NCBI GenBank assembly: GCA_030686995.1
Contig: CM060704.1
Span: 109,684,542-109,748,541, forward strand
Reading direction: 5' to 3'
DNA from: Artemisia argyi
Taxonomy: Eukaryota > Streptophyta > Magnoliopsida > Asterales > Asteraceae
Length of the DNA stretch: 64,000 nucleotides
In this document: piece after piece, positions 25,591-39,064 of the stretch
Numbering within the stretch: position 1 is the first letter of the stretch
How the letters are laid out: each line of letters opens with the position of its first letter
The notes under the pieces: generated by a model
Database searches by the model: none
What the model was told of the DNA's origin: nothing
Seen by the model: only the letters and a program-made list of their open reading frames with translations
Program-made: the position numbers and the translations under genes

Positions 25591-28884
<3,294 letters not shown>

Positions 28885-29023
28885 AGTTGATCATTAATTT
28901 ACCATCAGGCTTTGTTTTGATGTAACAAAGCATGCGGCTTGTCCATGGGAGATATCCAACTTTTTCAAGCATTGGAGGTCGGTTTTCCGCACCGGCTGCA
29001 TGAATATCTTGCTGAGTTGCCAT
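28885..29023 (-). pseudogene. N-terminal fragment of Copia gag (element D)
   Basis: ATG at 29023 (minus strand) opens 46 codons starting 'MATQQDIHAAGAENRPPML', followed by 'LPWTSRMLCYIKTKPDGKL'. This is the conserved N-terminus of a common plant Ty1/copia Gag, in which the W/R-rich stretch begins the capsid fold. The frame is intact up to the junction with array A at 28885, where it stops for lack of sequence. The longer open frame on the same strand at 29103-28894 is in a different phase and has no similarity; the one given here is the real one. The fragment cannot make a functional Gag. Confidence 0.8.
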
Positions 29024-29328
29024 TGATGAAGTGTAGATGGATAAAGTTGATTCTTGGATCGTTCCAACGAAGTAGGAGTTATGTTTAGTGTAAGTTGATG
29101 CAAGTTTTTATGGTGAAAAATTTGATCTGAAACCTTAAAACCTCAATAACTTCTTCTCGGCGCGTTTTTAGGCCTCGAAACTTCGCCTAAATCGATAAAT
29201 CCATTTAGCGTGTCGTTCTCCTCTGTCTCACGGTCGTTTTGACAGCTGATTCGTCGAAAACGGAGTTACGGTTCAAAAGTTATGGCCGTTTGAAGTTTGG
29301 TTGTCAAAAAGTCAAATTCTTACACGTA

Positions 29329-29841
29329 AAGCTTGATTTTACGCGTAAACCTTGAATAATCTTACGCGTAAGATGTTATGCGTAACCTTTAAGTTATGCG
29401 TAAGATCAAAAGTTATGCGTAAACAATAGTGTTTATGCGTAGACTTTAATTTTACGCGTAAACTTAGAGTTTATGCGTAAGAATGTTACGCGTAAGGTTT
29501 TTTTCAACCAAATTGATCTCTCAAACTTATCCAAGCTTGAAAGATATCCCGTGTCGAAGTATTCCACAAACTTATCCAAGTCAGGGAAGTACTGAGTAAT
29601 CTCTGATCGTTGAAGAAAACTTATGCGTAGGATCTTATGCGTAAAAAACTTATGCGTAGAATCTTACGCGTAGGAACTTAAGCGTAGGATCTTCACTTAT
29701 GCGTAGGAAATCAGACTTATGCGTAAGAAGAGGGTTTTGACCAATGTTGTGCGTAAGAAAAGGGTTTTGACTTAATCTTACGCGTAGAAAGTACTGTAGA
29801 CAGCTAAGAAATCGTACTATTCACCCAAGTTACGCGTAAGA
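29329..29841 (-). repeat. TTAYGCGTAA word array in D leader
   Basis: Twenty copies of a 10-bp near-palindrome (TTACGCGTAA, TTATGCGTAA and close variants) in two groups of ten, 29329-29497 and 29620-29841, with irregular spacing of 13-50 bp. Seven contain ACGCGTA exactly, ten ATGCGTA, three are degenerate. The array lies between the primer binding site and gag of element D, in transcribed leader. About 120 bp without the word separates the groups. Confidence 0.9.
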
Positions 29842-30078
29842 TGACCAGAAAACATGAAAAATCCGATTTTTTCAACCAAAACCACTTTTTCCACTTGTTT
29901 CTATTGATCAAATCTTCCCCAAAACACTTAGAATCACTAAAACTTCAATAAAAACAACAACTTTAACACCAAAACTTGTAAAAAATCAAAACTTTTTTAA
30001 GAAAAAGTACACAAATGAATGAAAAGTGTAACTTTTTAACAAAAAACTTGATAAAACCACTCCTAAATCATTGTTAGG

Positions 30079-30090
30079 CGATTGATACCA
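30079..30090 (-). other. Primer binding site of element D
   Basis: Minus strand TGGTATCAATCG, two bases from the LTR end; its first eight bases match the initiator-methionine tRNA complement. Confidence 0.6.
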
Positions 30091-30092
30091 CT

Positions 30093-30487
30093 TGTAGGAC
30101 CTTAGATTTATCAACTTTAACACAAATATAAGCACAAGAAGAAGGAAATATGGTGACTTGATGTATGTATATGTATTTCGTATAAGAGAGAGAGAGAGAT
30201 GAAAAGATGAGAGCTTTTATTCAAGAACACACACAATACACACACAAGCACACCTTACAAATGAGGGGTAAGGTGCCTTATATAGTTCCTTACATAGGCT
30301 TTGATGGGCTTAGGCTTGGAGTTGGTTACATGGTTGGATAACTAGGCTTATGAAACATAGCACATAACATATTAGCTTGCCAAGTCCAAGGCCCAATGAC
30401 TAAACTATTACTAATCTTAACAAATGACACAAAGTTACAATATGAGAATGACCATCACTTCTATATATATAATTTTTAATGCTAACA
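30093..30487 (-). repeat. 5' LTR of element D (395 bp)
   Basis: Minus strand begins TGTTAGC at 30487 and ends CCTACA at 30093. It contains a TATA box CTATATAA (30285-30278) and, 57 bp further on, AATAAA (30221-30216), so U3, R and U5 can be placed. The outer boundary is chosen from the TG/CA rule and is less certain than the inner one, which is fixed by the primer binding site. Confidence 0.7.
30278..30285 (-). promoter_or_regulatory. TATA box of D LTR
   Basis: CTATATAA on the minus strand, followed downstream by an AATAAA signal within the same LTR, the expected order for an LTR promoter. Confidence 0.6.
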
Positions 30488-32055
30488 TTATTACTCTGGC
30501 CTCTAGGACCTAGGGTTAGTTTGCACCTCAGCTTATTAGGATATAGCTTATTGAACCTACTTGTGGCCTGTTCTCAGAAAGCAAACACTGATTCATCAGT
30601 GTCACATGTGGGAATTCATAATCCCATTCTGAGTTTTCTAATTAGCCTTTTGATTGAATTTTTGATTCTATGAGATGTTTGGTGTATGGGCTTGTTTCCC
30701 CTATGCTTGGATTCCAGTTAGAAGCTTTTTAAGTAGCTTGTATTGACCCTTCAATAAGCCCTCACTGGGCAACATTCACTGACTCATAAAAATTTTGAGC
30801 TCATTTCTTAGTCCCATAGCTTGTTCATTAGTCAAACCTTCTTTAAGATTCTTGTTGTTCTGAGAAGCTTATAGTGAAGGCTTGTTGACTCCCAACTTGT
30901 TTTGGACTTAAGTGCTTAAATGCACAGCTTATTCATGCCTGCAAGTTTACCACTTTAGGCCTGTTTGGTTGCAGTGGGTTTTGGAATTGCTTATTCTTCT
31001 TTTATTGCTTATTCAGTGCTCTTTTTCAGTACTTCTAGCTTATTTTAGTTGCTTATCACTTGCTTGAGTCTTGCTTTACCTCTGGTTCTCATTGTCTAGC
31101 TTATTCAATAGCCTTTGCCTCACAATCAAGCTTATAAGCCAACTGTTTGGCTTATTCACTTGCACACAGCTTATTATTAAGTTCCAATCAAAGTTCCTTT
31201 ACAAAAGTTCCATAATATCAGTATATAATTTGGTTGGTAAAAGAAAATTGAGAAAAAGACAAAAATTAAGAAAGTGATAGCTTCTATTTAAGCCCTTTGG
31301 CTTATTTTTCTGCTTATTCATAAGCAATTCTCATTTTTAAAATTTTCTTAGGTTTATTATAACTAAAAATAATTTTAGGAATTTTTTCAGATTTTTCCTT
31401 GGTCATTTAGTATTTTTTATAATTTAGTTTAATTTAAATTAATTAAATAATTAGTTTTAATTAATAATTAATAATTAAAAAGTAGAAAAAAATAAGTTTT
31501 CTGTTTTAAAATTAGTTTTATAATATTTTAGATTTTTCTAAATTTAATTTTCATTTTTCTAGTTAATTTTTATAATTAATTAATAATTAGTTTAATTTAG
31601 TTAATTAAAAAGTAATTAATAATTAGTAATTAATTAAATAGTGTAAAAATTATCTTTCTTTTTCTAAAAATTTTCTTAAGTCATTAGGATTGTAAAAATA
31701 TAACTTTCACGTTCGTAGGACTTTATTTGCTCACGTTTCACTTTTGATTTTGCGCGTTCGCGTTTATTTTAAATCCAAACGCGCATTTTTAGGTTAACTT
31801 ACGTTTCTAGGTTATCTGATTATCAGTAAATGTTCCAATAGTGTTTCTAAGCTATTCTCAATCATAATCTCGTAGTTTAATCATAATAACCAAATTCCTG
31901 ATCCTTCTGTTAAATCACCCGATCACTTAAAATGTTTTTGAATACAATTGCTTACCTCGCTGGGACATAACGACCCGGGAATACACTGTACTCCTTGGTT
32001 AGTTGGTTTTAGACGTTTGACTTGGTTGACCATCACCTGTTCAACTTAGTTGACC
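30488..32055. other. Unassigned AT-rich DNA with GCTTATT words
   Basis: No coding similarity on either strand; the open frames at 30479-30673 and 31071-31277 have no recognisable motif. Eleven exact GCTTATT words lie between 30528 and 31320, all on the plus strand. From 31330 to 31690 the DNA is very AT-rich, of the type seen inside F's LTR at 54300-54600. At 32056 it joins mid-integrase sequence of element E abruptly. It may be a fragment of another LTR, but I cannot place its ends. Confidence 0.5.
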
Positions 32056-32895
32056 GTTTAGGACCAATCAAAGAACAATCCAAACCTTGGAAGATATGCT
32101 CCGAGCATGTGTGATTGATTTCGGAAAAGGTTGGGATAAACACTTGCGCCATTAGTTGAATTCTCTTACAATAACAGTTATCATGCCAGTATAAAAGCTG
32201 CACCTTTTGAGGCACTTTACGGAAGGAAGTGCAGATCACTAGTCTGTTGGACAAAAGTTGGTGATATGCAACTCACCAGACCAGAGATAATACATGACAC
32301 GACCGAGAAGATATTCCAAATCAAGCAACGCCTACAAGCTACTCGTGACAGACAGAAGAGTTATGCTGATGTCAGGAGAAAGCCTATGGAATTTCAAGTA
32401 GGAGACATAGTCATGTTGAAAGTTTCTCCCTGGAAGGGAATGATCCATTTTGGAAGACGTGGAAAGTTAAATCCAAGGTACATTGGACCTTTCAAAATTC
32501 TGGAGAGAATTGGTCCAGTTGCTTATAAGTTAGAACTTCCGGAAGAACTCAGTAGGGTACATCCTACGTTTCACGTATCACAACTCAAGAAATGTTTGTC
32601 TGACGAAACTCTCGTCATTCCACTAAAGGAGATTAGATTGGATGAAAAACTAGTGTTCACAGAAGAGCCTGTGGAAATAATGGATAGAGAAATAAAACAA
32701 CTCAAACAGAATCGTATCCCCATTGTAAAGGTTAGATGGGACTCAAAGCGAGGACCAACTTACACATGGGAAGAGAAGATAGACTCCGTGAGAAATATCC
32801 ACATTTATTTTCATAGATCACACTTGTTAGATTTCTTAAAATTGAATTTCGGGACAAAATTCAGAATGACAAGTGGGTACTGTAAAACCTTGTAA
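32056..32895 (+). pseudogene. Integrase C-terminal end of gypsy pol (element E)
   Basis: Begins inside the integrase core ('[21 protein letters not shown]') and runs through the GPY-like region ('[18 protein letters not shown]', '[18 protein letters not shown]') and the chromodomain-like tail ('[22 protein letters not shown]') to 'LNFGTKF'. A two-base insertion near 32149 breaks the frame early; the rest is open from before the ATG at 32266 to a TAA at 32893-32895, inside the LTR. It is clearly related to A and F but not a recent copy. Everything upstream of 32056 is missing, lost by deletion or recombination. Confidence 0.85.
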
Positions 32896-33327
32896 AAATT
32901 TCTTGTAATTATATCGTTAATAAATAAATAATCTTTTGTTATCGTTACTAATTCCCATTTTCTCAGAAAAATTTGAAATTTTTCTTATTATATTATTTTG
33001 TCGTTATCACAAAATAATATAAATCACGAAATGACGGAACCAATCCTCGACACGTTACTCGAAACCTAAAATATTTCATTTATACTAATTACATTTCATA
33101 AATCCTTAATTAAAATTCCTAATCACAATTAAGTATCAAACGGGCCCTTAATCAGTTTTCCAGCCCAACTCTCGTTACTGTTCATCAGGCCCAAGTTTCA
33201 AGCCCAACTCCAAATCTTAAATATTTCATATATTCGACTAGCATCAAGCCTCCAAAACGCCTCGCGTAATCACAATTCTTACACATGACACACATATATT
33301 TTTACACCACCTCGTTCAACACCTAGC
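32881..33327 (+). repeat. 3' LTR of element E, left part
   Basis: TGTAAAACCTTG starts 16 bp after the 'LNFGTKF' codons, just as in related elements. 'GGGCCCTTAATC' and repeated 'AGCCCAA' words near 33130-33220 resemble the start of A's LTR (7145-7260). It ends at CTAGC (33323-33327), the target duplication of element C, and resumes at 52639. Confidence 0.7.
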
Positions 33328-34038
33328 TGAGGGAAAGGATTTGTGTGTTATCAAACACTTGAGATGTTAGTCTCAGTAATGTGTTTGGGATATTTATGAA
33401 TGAATGTGATTTAGCACGCGGAATTTACTAAAACACACTAAAGGAACAAAGGTGGTGAATAAGTAAACGTGAATGATTTAGAGTGATCAACACAACATGA
33501 ATAGCACAAAACGATTCAATATTATTGATGAAATAATACGGGTGATCTAAACTATCACCAGGATTACAAGTGTAACCTTGAATCTTTGATACGTGAAAAG
33601 GATTTTAAAGATGGAAGTTATGCATGGAAAGTCTATGAAAAACTGTATCTAAGAAGGTGACTTAAGGGTTCCTTTTATAGTATAAGGAGCCCTTATTACA
33701 AGTTGTCAAGTTGCTTAATATAATATATTAGAGACTTATCTTATCCTAATATTACACCTTTCAAGGTAAAACACTCCATTATATCTACTGAGACTTCTGT
33801 ACTACTTCTACTTAACGTATAACTTTGTACAAAGACTAATAATACAACTAAATATCTCTAAATAAAATATAACAACTTGTCGTTAAAGTGGCAGGACCTT
33901 CTTTAACTAGCAGTACCTTCTTACCCAGAAGGTACTGTTAGTATATCTTCAACATCAACAAAACTGAAGAGGCAGGCTTAACCATCATTTGGCAGGCTCT
34001 TCTGGCAGACTCTTAACTTGTGCATTTTATTCCCAACA
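33328..34038 (-). repeat. 3' LTR of element C (711 bp)
   Basis: Minus strand begins TGTTGGGAATAAAATG and ends CCCTCA. A TATA box CTATAAAAGG is at 33680-33671. GGTACTGC and CTGCCA words are repeated near its start on the minus strand. Confidence 0.93.
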
Positions 34039-34050
34039 ATCCTCCCCTAA
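34039..34050 (-). other. Polypurine tract of element C
   Basis: Minus-strand TTAGGGGAGGAT touches the first base of the 3' LTR. Confidence 0.85.
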
Positions 34051-34135
34051 ACTTGTTATTCCCTTTTAAAATAACCAAGTTTCTTTGTGAATAAAATTCA
34101 TACCTTGAGGATTTGAGGGAACTCTTCTAAAAACC

Positions 34136-34661
34136 TTATCTATTTCTCCTTAAGCTTTCATACTGATCAAATATGCTTTCCTTCAATCTTTTGACTGCAT
34201 CAGTTTCTTCTTCACACAAAAGCTTATTGGAGATTAAGACAGATAATACTTCATAGCTTAAAGGGTACTCCTTCTCACCTAGCATAAAAAGCTCTATTCC
34301 ACTCTGAGTTGAAAGATGATGAACATGGCTCATGCTGAATAATAGATAATTCATGATAAGGAAATTTCCAATGAGTATCAGTAGGATTTGGATCATATAA
34401 TCTGCTGAACTCCACCCATAGCTCTTGTTCTTTTGCATCAGGCTTATACTTGGTTTTCAGCTTCTCTTTAACTAAGTCCCATAATTCATCTAAATCCATT
34501 CTGCTACATGCTCTAAGTAAATTTTCAAAATTCTTGAAAATTTCAACCTTATTTCCAACTCTTGATATCTTCCATGCTTTACCGAACTTGTCATTGTAGA
34601 TTTCCCAATCTATAATTGGATGCCTTGCATGTAAGGGTTCAGCAAATACAACTTGTGGAAC
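34136..34661 (-). pseudogene. C-terminal part of C's extra frame
   Basis: Continuation, beyond the inserted element B, of the frame at 42907-44928. Reading on from the insertion site gives 'ARHPIIDWEIYNDKFGKAW', then 'MDLDELWDLVKEKLKTKYK' and 'KEQELWVEFSRLYDP', and after a frameshift near 34380 'HHLSTQSGIELFMLGEKEYP', ending at 34136. The combined frame follows RNase H, where SIRE-type elements carry an extra gene sometimes called env-like. I see no signal peptide or membrane segment here, and its role is unknown. It is broken by the insertion, a frameshift and two upstream stops. Confidence 0.75.
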
Positions 34662-34868
34662 TGATGAGGCGAAAAATGATCCGTTTTTAGGGGGTCATTT
34701 AAGCCCGAATCCGAATTTATTTGATCAAATATTGCCCTAAATCGTTCCTTTTGTGATTTTAGGTGTTTGGAGAGTGAATTCTGGAAAAGAGGCTATTTTG
34801 GACGTTTTTGGAGCATAAAGTGAAGAAAACGACAAAGTACCAAAAAAATCCAAGCTGGAAATACAAGG

Positions 34869-35090
34869 TGACGGCGTCAAGGGTTTGCTCTTGACGGCGT
34901 CAGACATGAAGAATAAATTACCGTAGCTGGTGACGGCGTCAGATGAAGAGATGACGGCGTCAAAGTGGCCAAGAATAATTTACCGTGGGTGGTGACGGCG
35001 TCACATAGGCCGTCACGATTTTATCTAGGGCGTCCGAGGAAGTGTATGGCGGCGAGTTGACGGCGTCAGATTTTACTCTTGACGCCGTCA
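34869..35090 (+). promoter_or_regulatory. Seven-copy TGACGGCGTCA array in U3 of B
   Basis: The 11-bp interrupted palindrome (TGACG-N-CGTCA) occurs at 34869, 34892, 34931, 34952, 34993, 35058 and 35080; six are TGACGGCGTCA and the last is its reverse complement TGACGCCGTCA. The last copy ends 12 bp before the TATA box. TGACG is the core bound by plant TGA-type bZIP factors, so an enhancer is a natural reading, but binding here is inferred. An eighth copy lies inside the element at 39433-39443. Confidence 0.7.
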
Positions 35091-35101
35091 GGACGATTTT
35101 C

Positions 35102-35110
35102 CTATATATA
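35102..35110 (+). promoter_or_regulatory. TATA box of B LTR
   Basis: CTATATATA directly downstream of the palindrome array; repeated at 41932-41940 in the 3' LTR. Confidence 0.7.
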
Positions 35111-36077
35111 GTTTTCTAGTTTTTTCATTAAAAAAAGAGAAGTTTTGGTGAAACCCTAAAGACGATTTTGGTGCCTCTTTTACAGGTTTTTCAAGGGTTC
35201 CAAACCCTTGAGACCTTGCATTGTAATTGAGATAAGTATACTCTTAATTCAATCAATATGTCTATGTGTTGGTTGTCTATCTTTTGTTCTTATCTTAATT
35301 CTACTATGCTAGGCTAAATTCCCTTTGTGTTTGCTTAGATCTAATGAAACCTAGATGTTGATTATGTGTTGATTACTTGTCTATTCTTGTTTTGAATGAA
35401 TGATATTATATGTTAGGCTTAAGAAAACTGGCAGATCTCCAAATGGTAACATGCTTGAACGTCTTAAGAAACATGAACCGAGGCGTACTAGGTCTTTATT
35501 GGTTGTATTTAATGCATGAGCCACTGTTTACAATCCCTATAGTTGTGCTGGGTCATGGTGTAGGAGGAGATAAGAGCTCATAGAGTTGGGGAGTTATGTA
35601 TGCCACTCCACGAATGGTATTAAGGAATACAACCCGTCATTCATACAAGTGTAACAAGTAATTAACATGTAAAAGATATCTAGGGAGTAATGAAGTCTAA
35701 GTAAACACAATTTCTCCAATTACTGCTCACAACCTTAGTTTAATATTAGTTTAATTTCATTTTCATTAGTTAATTAGTTATAAAGTAGTTTTTGGGTTAG
35801 TTGATTAGCAACTAATTCCGCCCACTCCTTCAAAACCCGAGATTTTTAATTGCTTTCATAAAATATAAAAATACAAAAATAATCATCTTCCATCTCTAGA
35901 ACTATTAATTAGGTTTTCTAATCCTAGCGACACTATTCCTAAGCTGAACGATCAATCCCCCGGTACTTGTCACTATACTATACTACAACGATCAGGTACA
36001 CTGCCTGGTGGGGGTTGTAAGCCTCGCGAGATCCCTCGAGAGGTAAAGCAAGGTGCGATTCCCACGCATCAAGTTTT

Positions 36078-36095
36078 TGGCGCCGCAGCCCGGGG
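36078..36095 (+). other. Primer binding site of element B
   Basis: TGGCGCCGCAGCCCGGGG begins six bases after the LTR. It resembles the TGGCGCCG...CGGGG site usual in Athila/Tat elements, which pairs with an aspartate-type tRNA; the tRNA assignment is from memory. Confidence 0.65.
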
Positions 36096-36242
36096 AATAG
36101 TTATTGTCTAGGTTAGGATTTCTTTTTATTAGGTCTACTTGCTAGATTCCTTTCTAGTAAGATTTTATTTTTATTTTTAGGTCTTCTTTAGTCTATCTTA
36201 TTTCTTCGTGCTTTTGTTCGTAACTCTTTACCATCCGACATC

Positions 36243-38993
36243 ATGGAAGGTGGTAACATCTTTGAACCCATCATCCCACCACAACAAAACCCACCATTAG
36301 AACCCCTTAGGCCCCGAACCTTAGGAGAGTATTCCCGACCTAGCCACCAAGGCTACCGAAACACCGTTGAGCTCACCGGAGCCAATGTGACCCCCTTGCG
36401 ATCCGACACCATCCGGTTGGTGCAAAGCGGATGTGCATTCCATGGACTTCGTTCCGAAGATCCAAACCAACACCTTAAGGACTTCCTCAAAATCGTAGAT
36501 TCCATAGACCTAGGTGTTGAAACTAGAGAGACTACCCGTTTACGCCTATTCCAATTCTCTCTACGGGATCAAGCTAGTCAATGGCTTGAGCGTTTACCCG
36601 CGGGATCCATCACCACATGGGATGATCTCACCACTCGCTTCCTTGCTCAATTTTTCCCACCGGGGAGAACTACTAAACTTAGGAATGACATCTTGATGTT
36701 CCAACAACGTCAAAATGAATCTCTTTATGAAGCATGGACTCGTTTCAAGGACTTACTCCAAAAAGTCCCTCATCATGGCATAGATTTGTGGCTCCAAGTC
36801 CAAATTTTTTATGACCATATCGATATCCCCACGAGGCGAACCATTGACCAATCGGCCGGTGGTAAGCTACGTGATCTTAGTGCGGAACAATCATGGGAAC
36901 TCATAGAAGATCTTGCTCTCTATGACAACGAAAGTTGGAATGATCCCCGTGATTTGAACAAAACGGTCAAGGCAATATCTTTGCCTTCGAATAATTCAAG
37001 CACTCCCGACCGTAGGATCATGGAACTTGAAGGTCGAGTCAAGTCTCTCATGCAATCTTACGAAACTCATAAGCCATCAAGCCAAGTAAGCAGAATCGCT
37101 TCTACATGCAAACTGTGCAATGGCCCTCATGAGACCTACAACTGTATGGAACTTCCAAAACGTGCTTATAACGAATTCACATCATCACACGTAGGGCAGG
37201 GTCCTCGAACTTCTGCCGAAGCATATGAGGCATGGAAGGATAAACCTAATTTTAGAAGGTACCAAACACGAAGTGTATCATTTAATGATCTCTCACCGCT
37301 CACTTGGTCCGAACATTTTCCGCCCCAAAATTCCCCTAGGCAAAGCTGTGAAGATGATTTAAAAAAATTCATTCTTTCTCAAGAACTGCAGCTCGCTACA
37401 CTCGAGGCAAAATTCAAACAACAGCAGGCTGACGTGAACGACAAGATTTGTAATCTGTTGACTGCTATCAAAGAGCATATTGATAATAAGCCCATTTACG
37501 TTGATGAGGTTAAATCTGCTACCGTCATGAGTCCACCAGCCTCCCCTGTAAAAATAAAAAGTCCAAGCAAGCTATTTAAACATCTATCCCCTAACGAGAA
37601 AGGACCTATCAACCCCTCCGGACCAATCCACTTCGTAAACACCATCACCACGATACCCGCTTCAACACCCAACCCAACCCAACAACAAACTGATAAACTC
37701 AGTCAGACAGCGAAGGATGAAACCTCAAAGGTTGACCACGCTTCGGCGAGGAAACCTACCAGTTCACCCAAGCAGTGCACCGCGCAGAAATCCGACAAAC
37801 CGGATGATAGGAACGCGACATCGGTGGAAAAGGAGAAAGACTCAACCGTTTTGAGCAAATCTGTTATAAAAGAACCCGAAATAGAGGATTTTATAAGTAC
37901 AGGTAGCAACCAACCCAAGGAGAGCAACTCTAAACTTTTCAGAATCCCTTGTACCATTGAGGAGAAGGTCTTAATTAACAATCATATAGATCGTAGCTTC
38001 CCGATCAACGTAATCCCATTTTCTCTATACCACAAAACCTTCCCAGAGCACGTTGTATGCAAGAAAGTAATAGAGAATGTATCAATTAGGATTGGAGAAT
38101 TTGATTACAATACTGACCTCACCGTGGTTAATGACGTGGACCCTCTCGCCAATCAACCATTGACCAACCTTGTCCTTGGGATGCCATTCATCAATGAATC
38201 GGGAGCAATCCTCGACGAGAAAGATGGTAGTGTATTACTCACCAATGGTGTTAGAACGGTAATTTTTCGTAGGGATGGTGAGGAAGTTTATGAGTATCGT
38301 CCCTCCCTTGAAGGGAATCCATACGGGTCAAAGGATGGAGAGTTGAGAAAGATCAAACGACGTGATCCGAATAACCTTAAAATCCCTTGCATGATCGGTC
38401 ACAAGTACTTCGAAAACATATACATTAATGTATTCCTGCCAAAGAATTTCATGTCATTATTCCATTATAACAATATCTGCAGATGGGGGATGATTTACAA
38501 AGGAGAGAAAGTGGTTGGTAAGGATCATGAAATCCAAGTATTCATAGGAAATATGGTATTCACTATGGAGTTCACAATTGTGGACAACATAGAGGACTTT
38601 GTTGACCCTAGGTTATCGCAAGTTGTATTTGGAGCGCCCTTTTGTGAAATCACTAAGTTGATAGTGGATGACTTGAACGGGATCATGACTTTCACTGACG
38701 GGATTAGGAGGATTTCATACCAAACGCCATACAAAAGAAGAGACCTTAGGGAGATAGATTGCGACGGGCTTGATGTTATGAGCTCCCAACTTGTCTTGTG
38801 TGATGACGATGTTAGAAGAGGTTGTAGAAATGTTTCTGATTTATCTTGTGGGTTCTTTAAAGATGTTAGTGAGCTTGGCTCTAAGTATCGACGGGATGTT
38901 TTCGAATTTGAAGATCCAAAGTACTTACACTATGAGAGCGATACTAGTTTAGAAGATGACCTAGAGAACGGAACCAATGATGAAATCACGTAG
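36243..38993 (+). CDS. Intact Gag-like protein of element B (916 aa)
   Basis: Open from ATG 36243 to TAG 38991, the only long retroelement frame here without a lesion. Residues about 60-190 form a plant Athila-type capsid region ('FHGLRSEDPNQHLKDFLKIV', 'RLRLFQFSLRDQASQWLERL', 'TTWDDLTTRFLAQFFPP'). A zinc-knuckle-like C-X2-C-X3-H-X4-C (CKLCNGPHETYNC) starts at codon 289. A long Ser/Thr/Lys/Pro-rich linker follows. The C-terminal third has two repeated units resembling the retropepsin-like domains of related plant Gag-Pro proteins ('FRIPCTIEEKVLINNHIDRS' and 'LKIPCMIGHKYFENIYINVF', each ending in a 'VLG.PF' or 'VFGAPF' stretch), but neither keeps a D-S/T-G catalytic triad. Probable role: structural particle protein, packaging element RNA in a partner's system. 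Domain calls are by eye. Confidence 0.85.
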   Translation: MEGGNIFEPIIPPQQNPPLEPLRPRTLGEYSRPSHQGYRNTVELTGANVTPLRSDTIRLVQSGCAFHGLRSEDPNQHLKDFLKIVDSIDLGVETRETTRLRLFQFSLRDQASQWLERLPAGSITTWDDLTTRFLAQFFPPGRTTKLRNDILMFQQRQNESLYEAWTRFKDLLQKVPHHGIDLWLQVQIFYDHIDIPTRRTIDQSAGGKLRDLSAEQSWELIEDLALYDNESWNDPRDLNKTVKAISLPSNNSSTPDRRIMELEGRVKSLMQSYETHKPSSQVSRIASTCKLCNGPHETYNCMELPKRAYNEFTSSHVGQGPRTSAEAYEAWKDKPNFRRYQTRSVSFNDLSPLTWSEHFPPQNSPRQSCEDDLKKFILSQELQLATLEAKFKQQQADVNDKICNLLTAIKEHIDNKPIYVDEVKSATVMSPPASPVKIKSPSKLFKHLSPNEKGPINPSGPIHFVNTITTIPASTPNPTQQQTDKLSQTAKDETSKVDHASARKPTSSPKQCTAQKSDKPDDRNATSVEKEKDSTVLSKSVIKEPEIEDFISTGSNQPKESNSKLFRIPCTIEEKVLINNHIDRSFPINVIPFSLYHKTFPEHVVCKKVIENVSIRIGEFDYNTDLTVVNDVDPLANQPLTNLVLGMPFINESGAILDEKDGSVLLTNGVRTVIFRRDGEEVYEYRPSLEGNPYGSKDGELRKIKRRDPNNLKIPCMIGHKYFENIYINVFLPKNFMSLFHYNNICRWGMIYKGEKVVGKDHEIQVFIGNMVFTMEFTIVDNIEDFVDPRLSQVVFGAPFCEITKLIVDDLNGIMTFTDGIRRISYQTPYKRRDLREIDCDGLDVMSSQLVLCDDDVRRGCRNVSDLSCGFFKDVSELGSKYRRDVFEFEDPKYLHYESDTSLEDDLENGTNDEIT

Positions 38994-39040
38994 TAACCCA
39001 CGACTTTGAGTCTAGCTACAAGACTCGTAAATAAAGAAAA

Positions 39041-39064
39041 GCGCTTCTTGGGAGGCAACCCATG
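39041..39064 (+). other. GCGCTTCTTGGGAGGCAACC motif
   Basis: This 3'-region motif, with a possible GGG...CCC stem, recurs in Athila/Tat-type plant elements shortly after a coding frame, as here. Its function is not known to me. Confidence 0.6.

Larger units (their letters stand above)
28885..30487 (-). mobile_element. 5' part of a Copia element (element D), truncated
   Basis: On the minus strand: 5' LTR (30487 to 30093), primer binding site, about 1.07 kb of leader, then the first 46 codons of gag, cut at 28885 by the right end of array A. The rest of D should lie to the left of the array, outside this window. If the array is a simple insertion, AGTTG at 28885 should also appear at its far left edge. 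Confidence 0.8.
34662..36071 (+). repeat. 5' LTR of element B (1410 bp)
   Basis: Starts TGATGAGGCG and ends CGCATCA. It contains the TGACG palindrome array at 34869-35090, a TATA box at 35102-35110 and a long leader-like stretch after it. The 3' copy at 41492 has exactly the same length. Confidence 0.97.

Noticed and set aside
28894..29103. 69-codon minus-strand frame over the D gag region
   Set aside because: Another phase of the same strand gives the conserved Copia Gag N-terminus; this one has no similarity.
34869..35090. TGACGGCGTCA array considered as a CRISPR-like repeat
   Set aside because: The unit is only 11 bp, spacing is irregular, the last copy is inverted, the array is duplicated in both LTRs, and the genome is a plant's.
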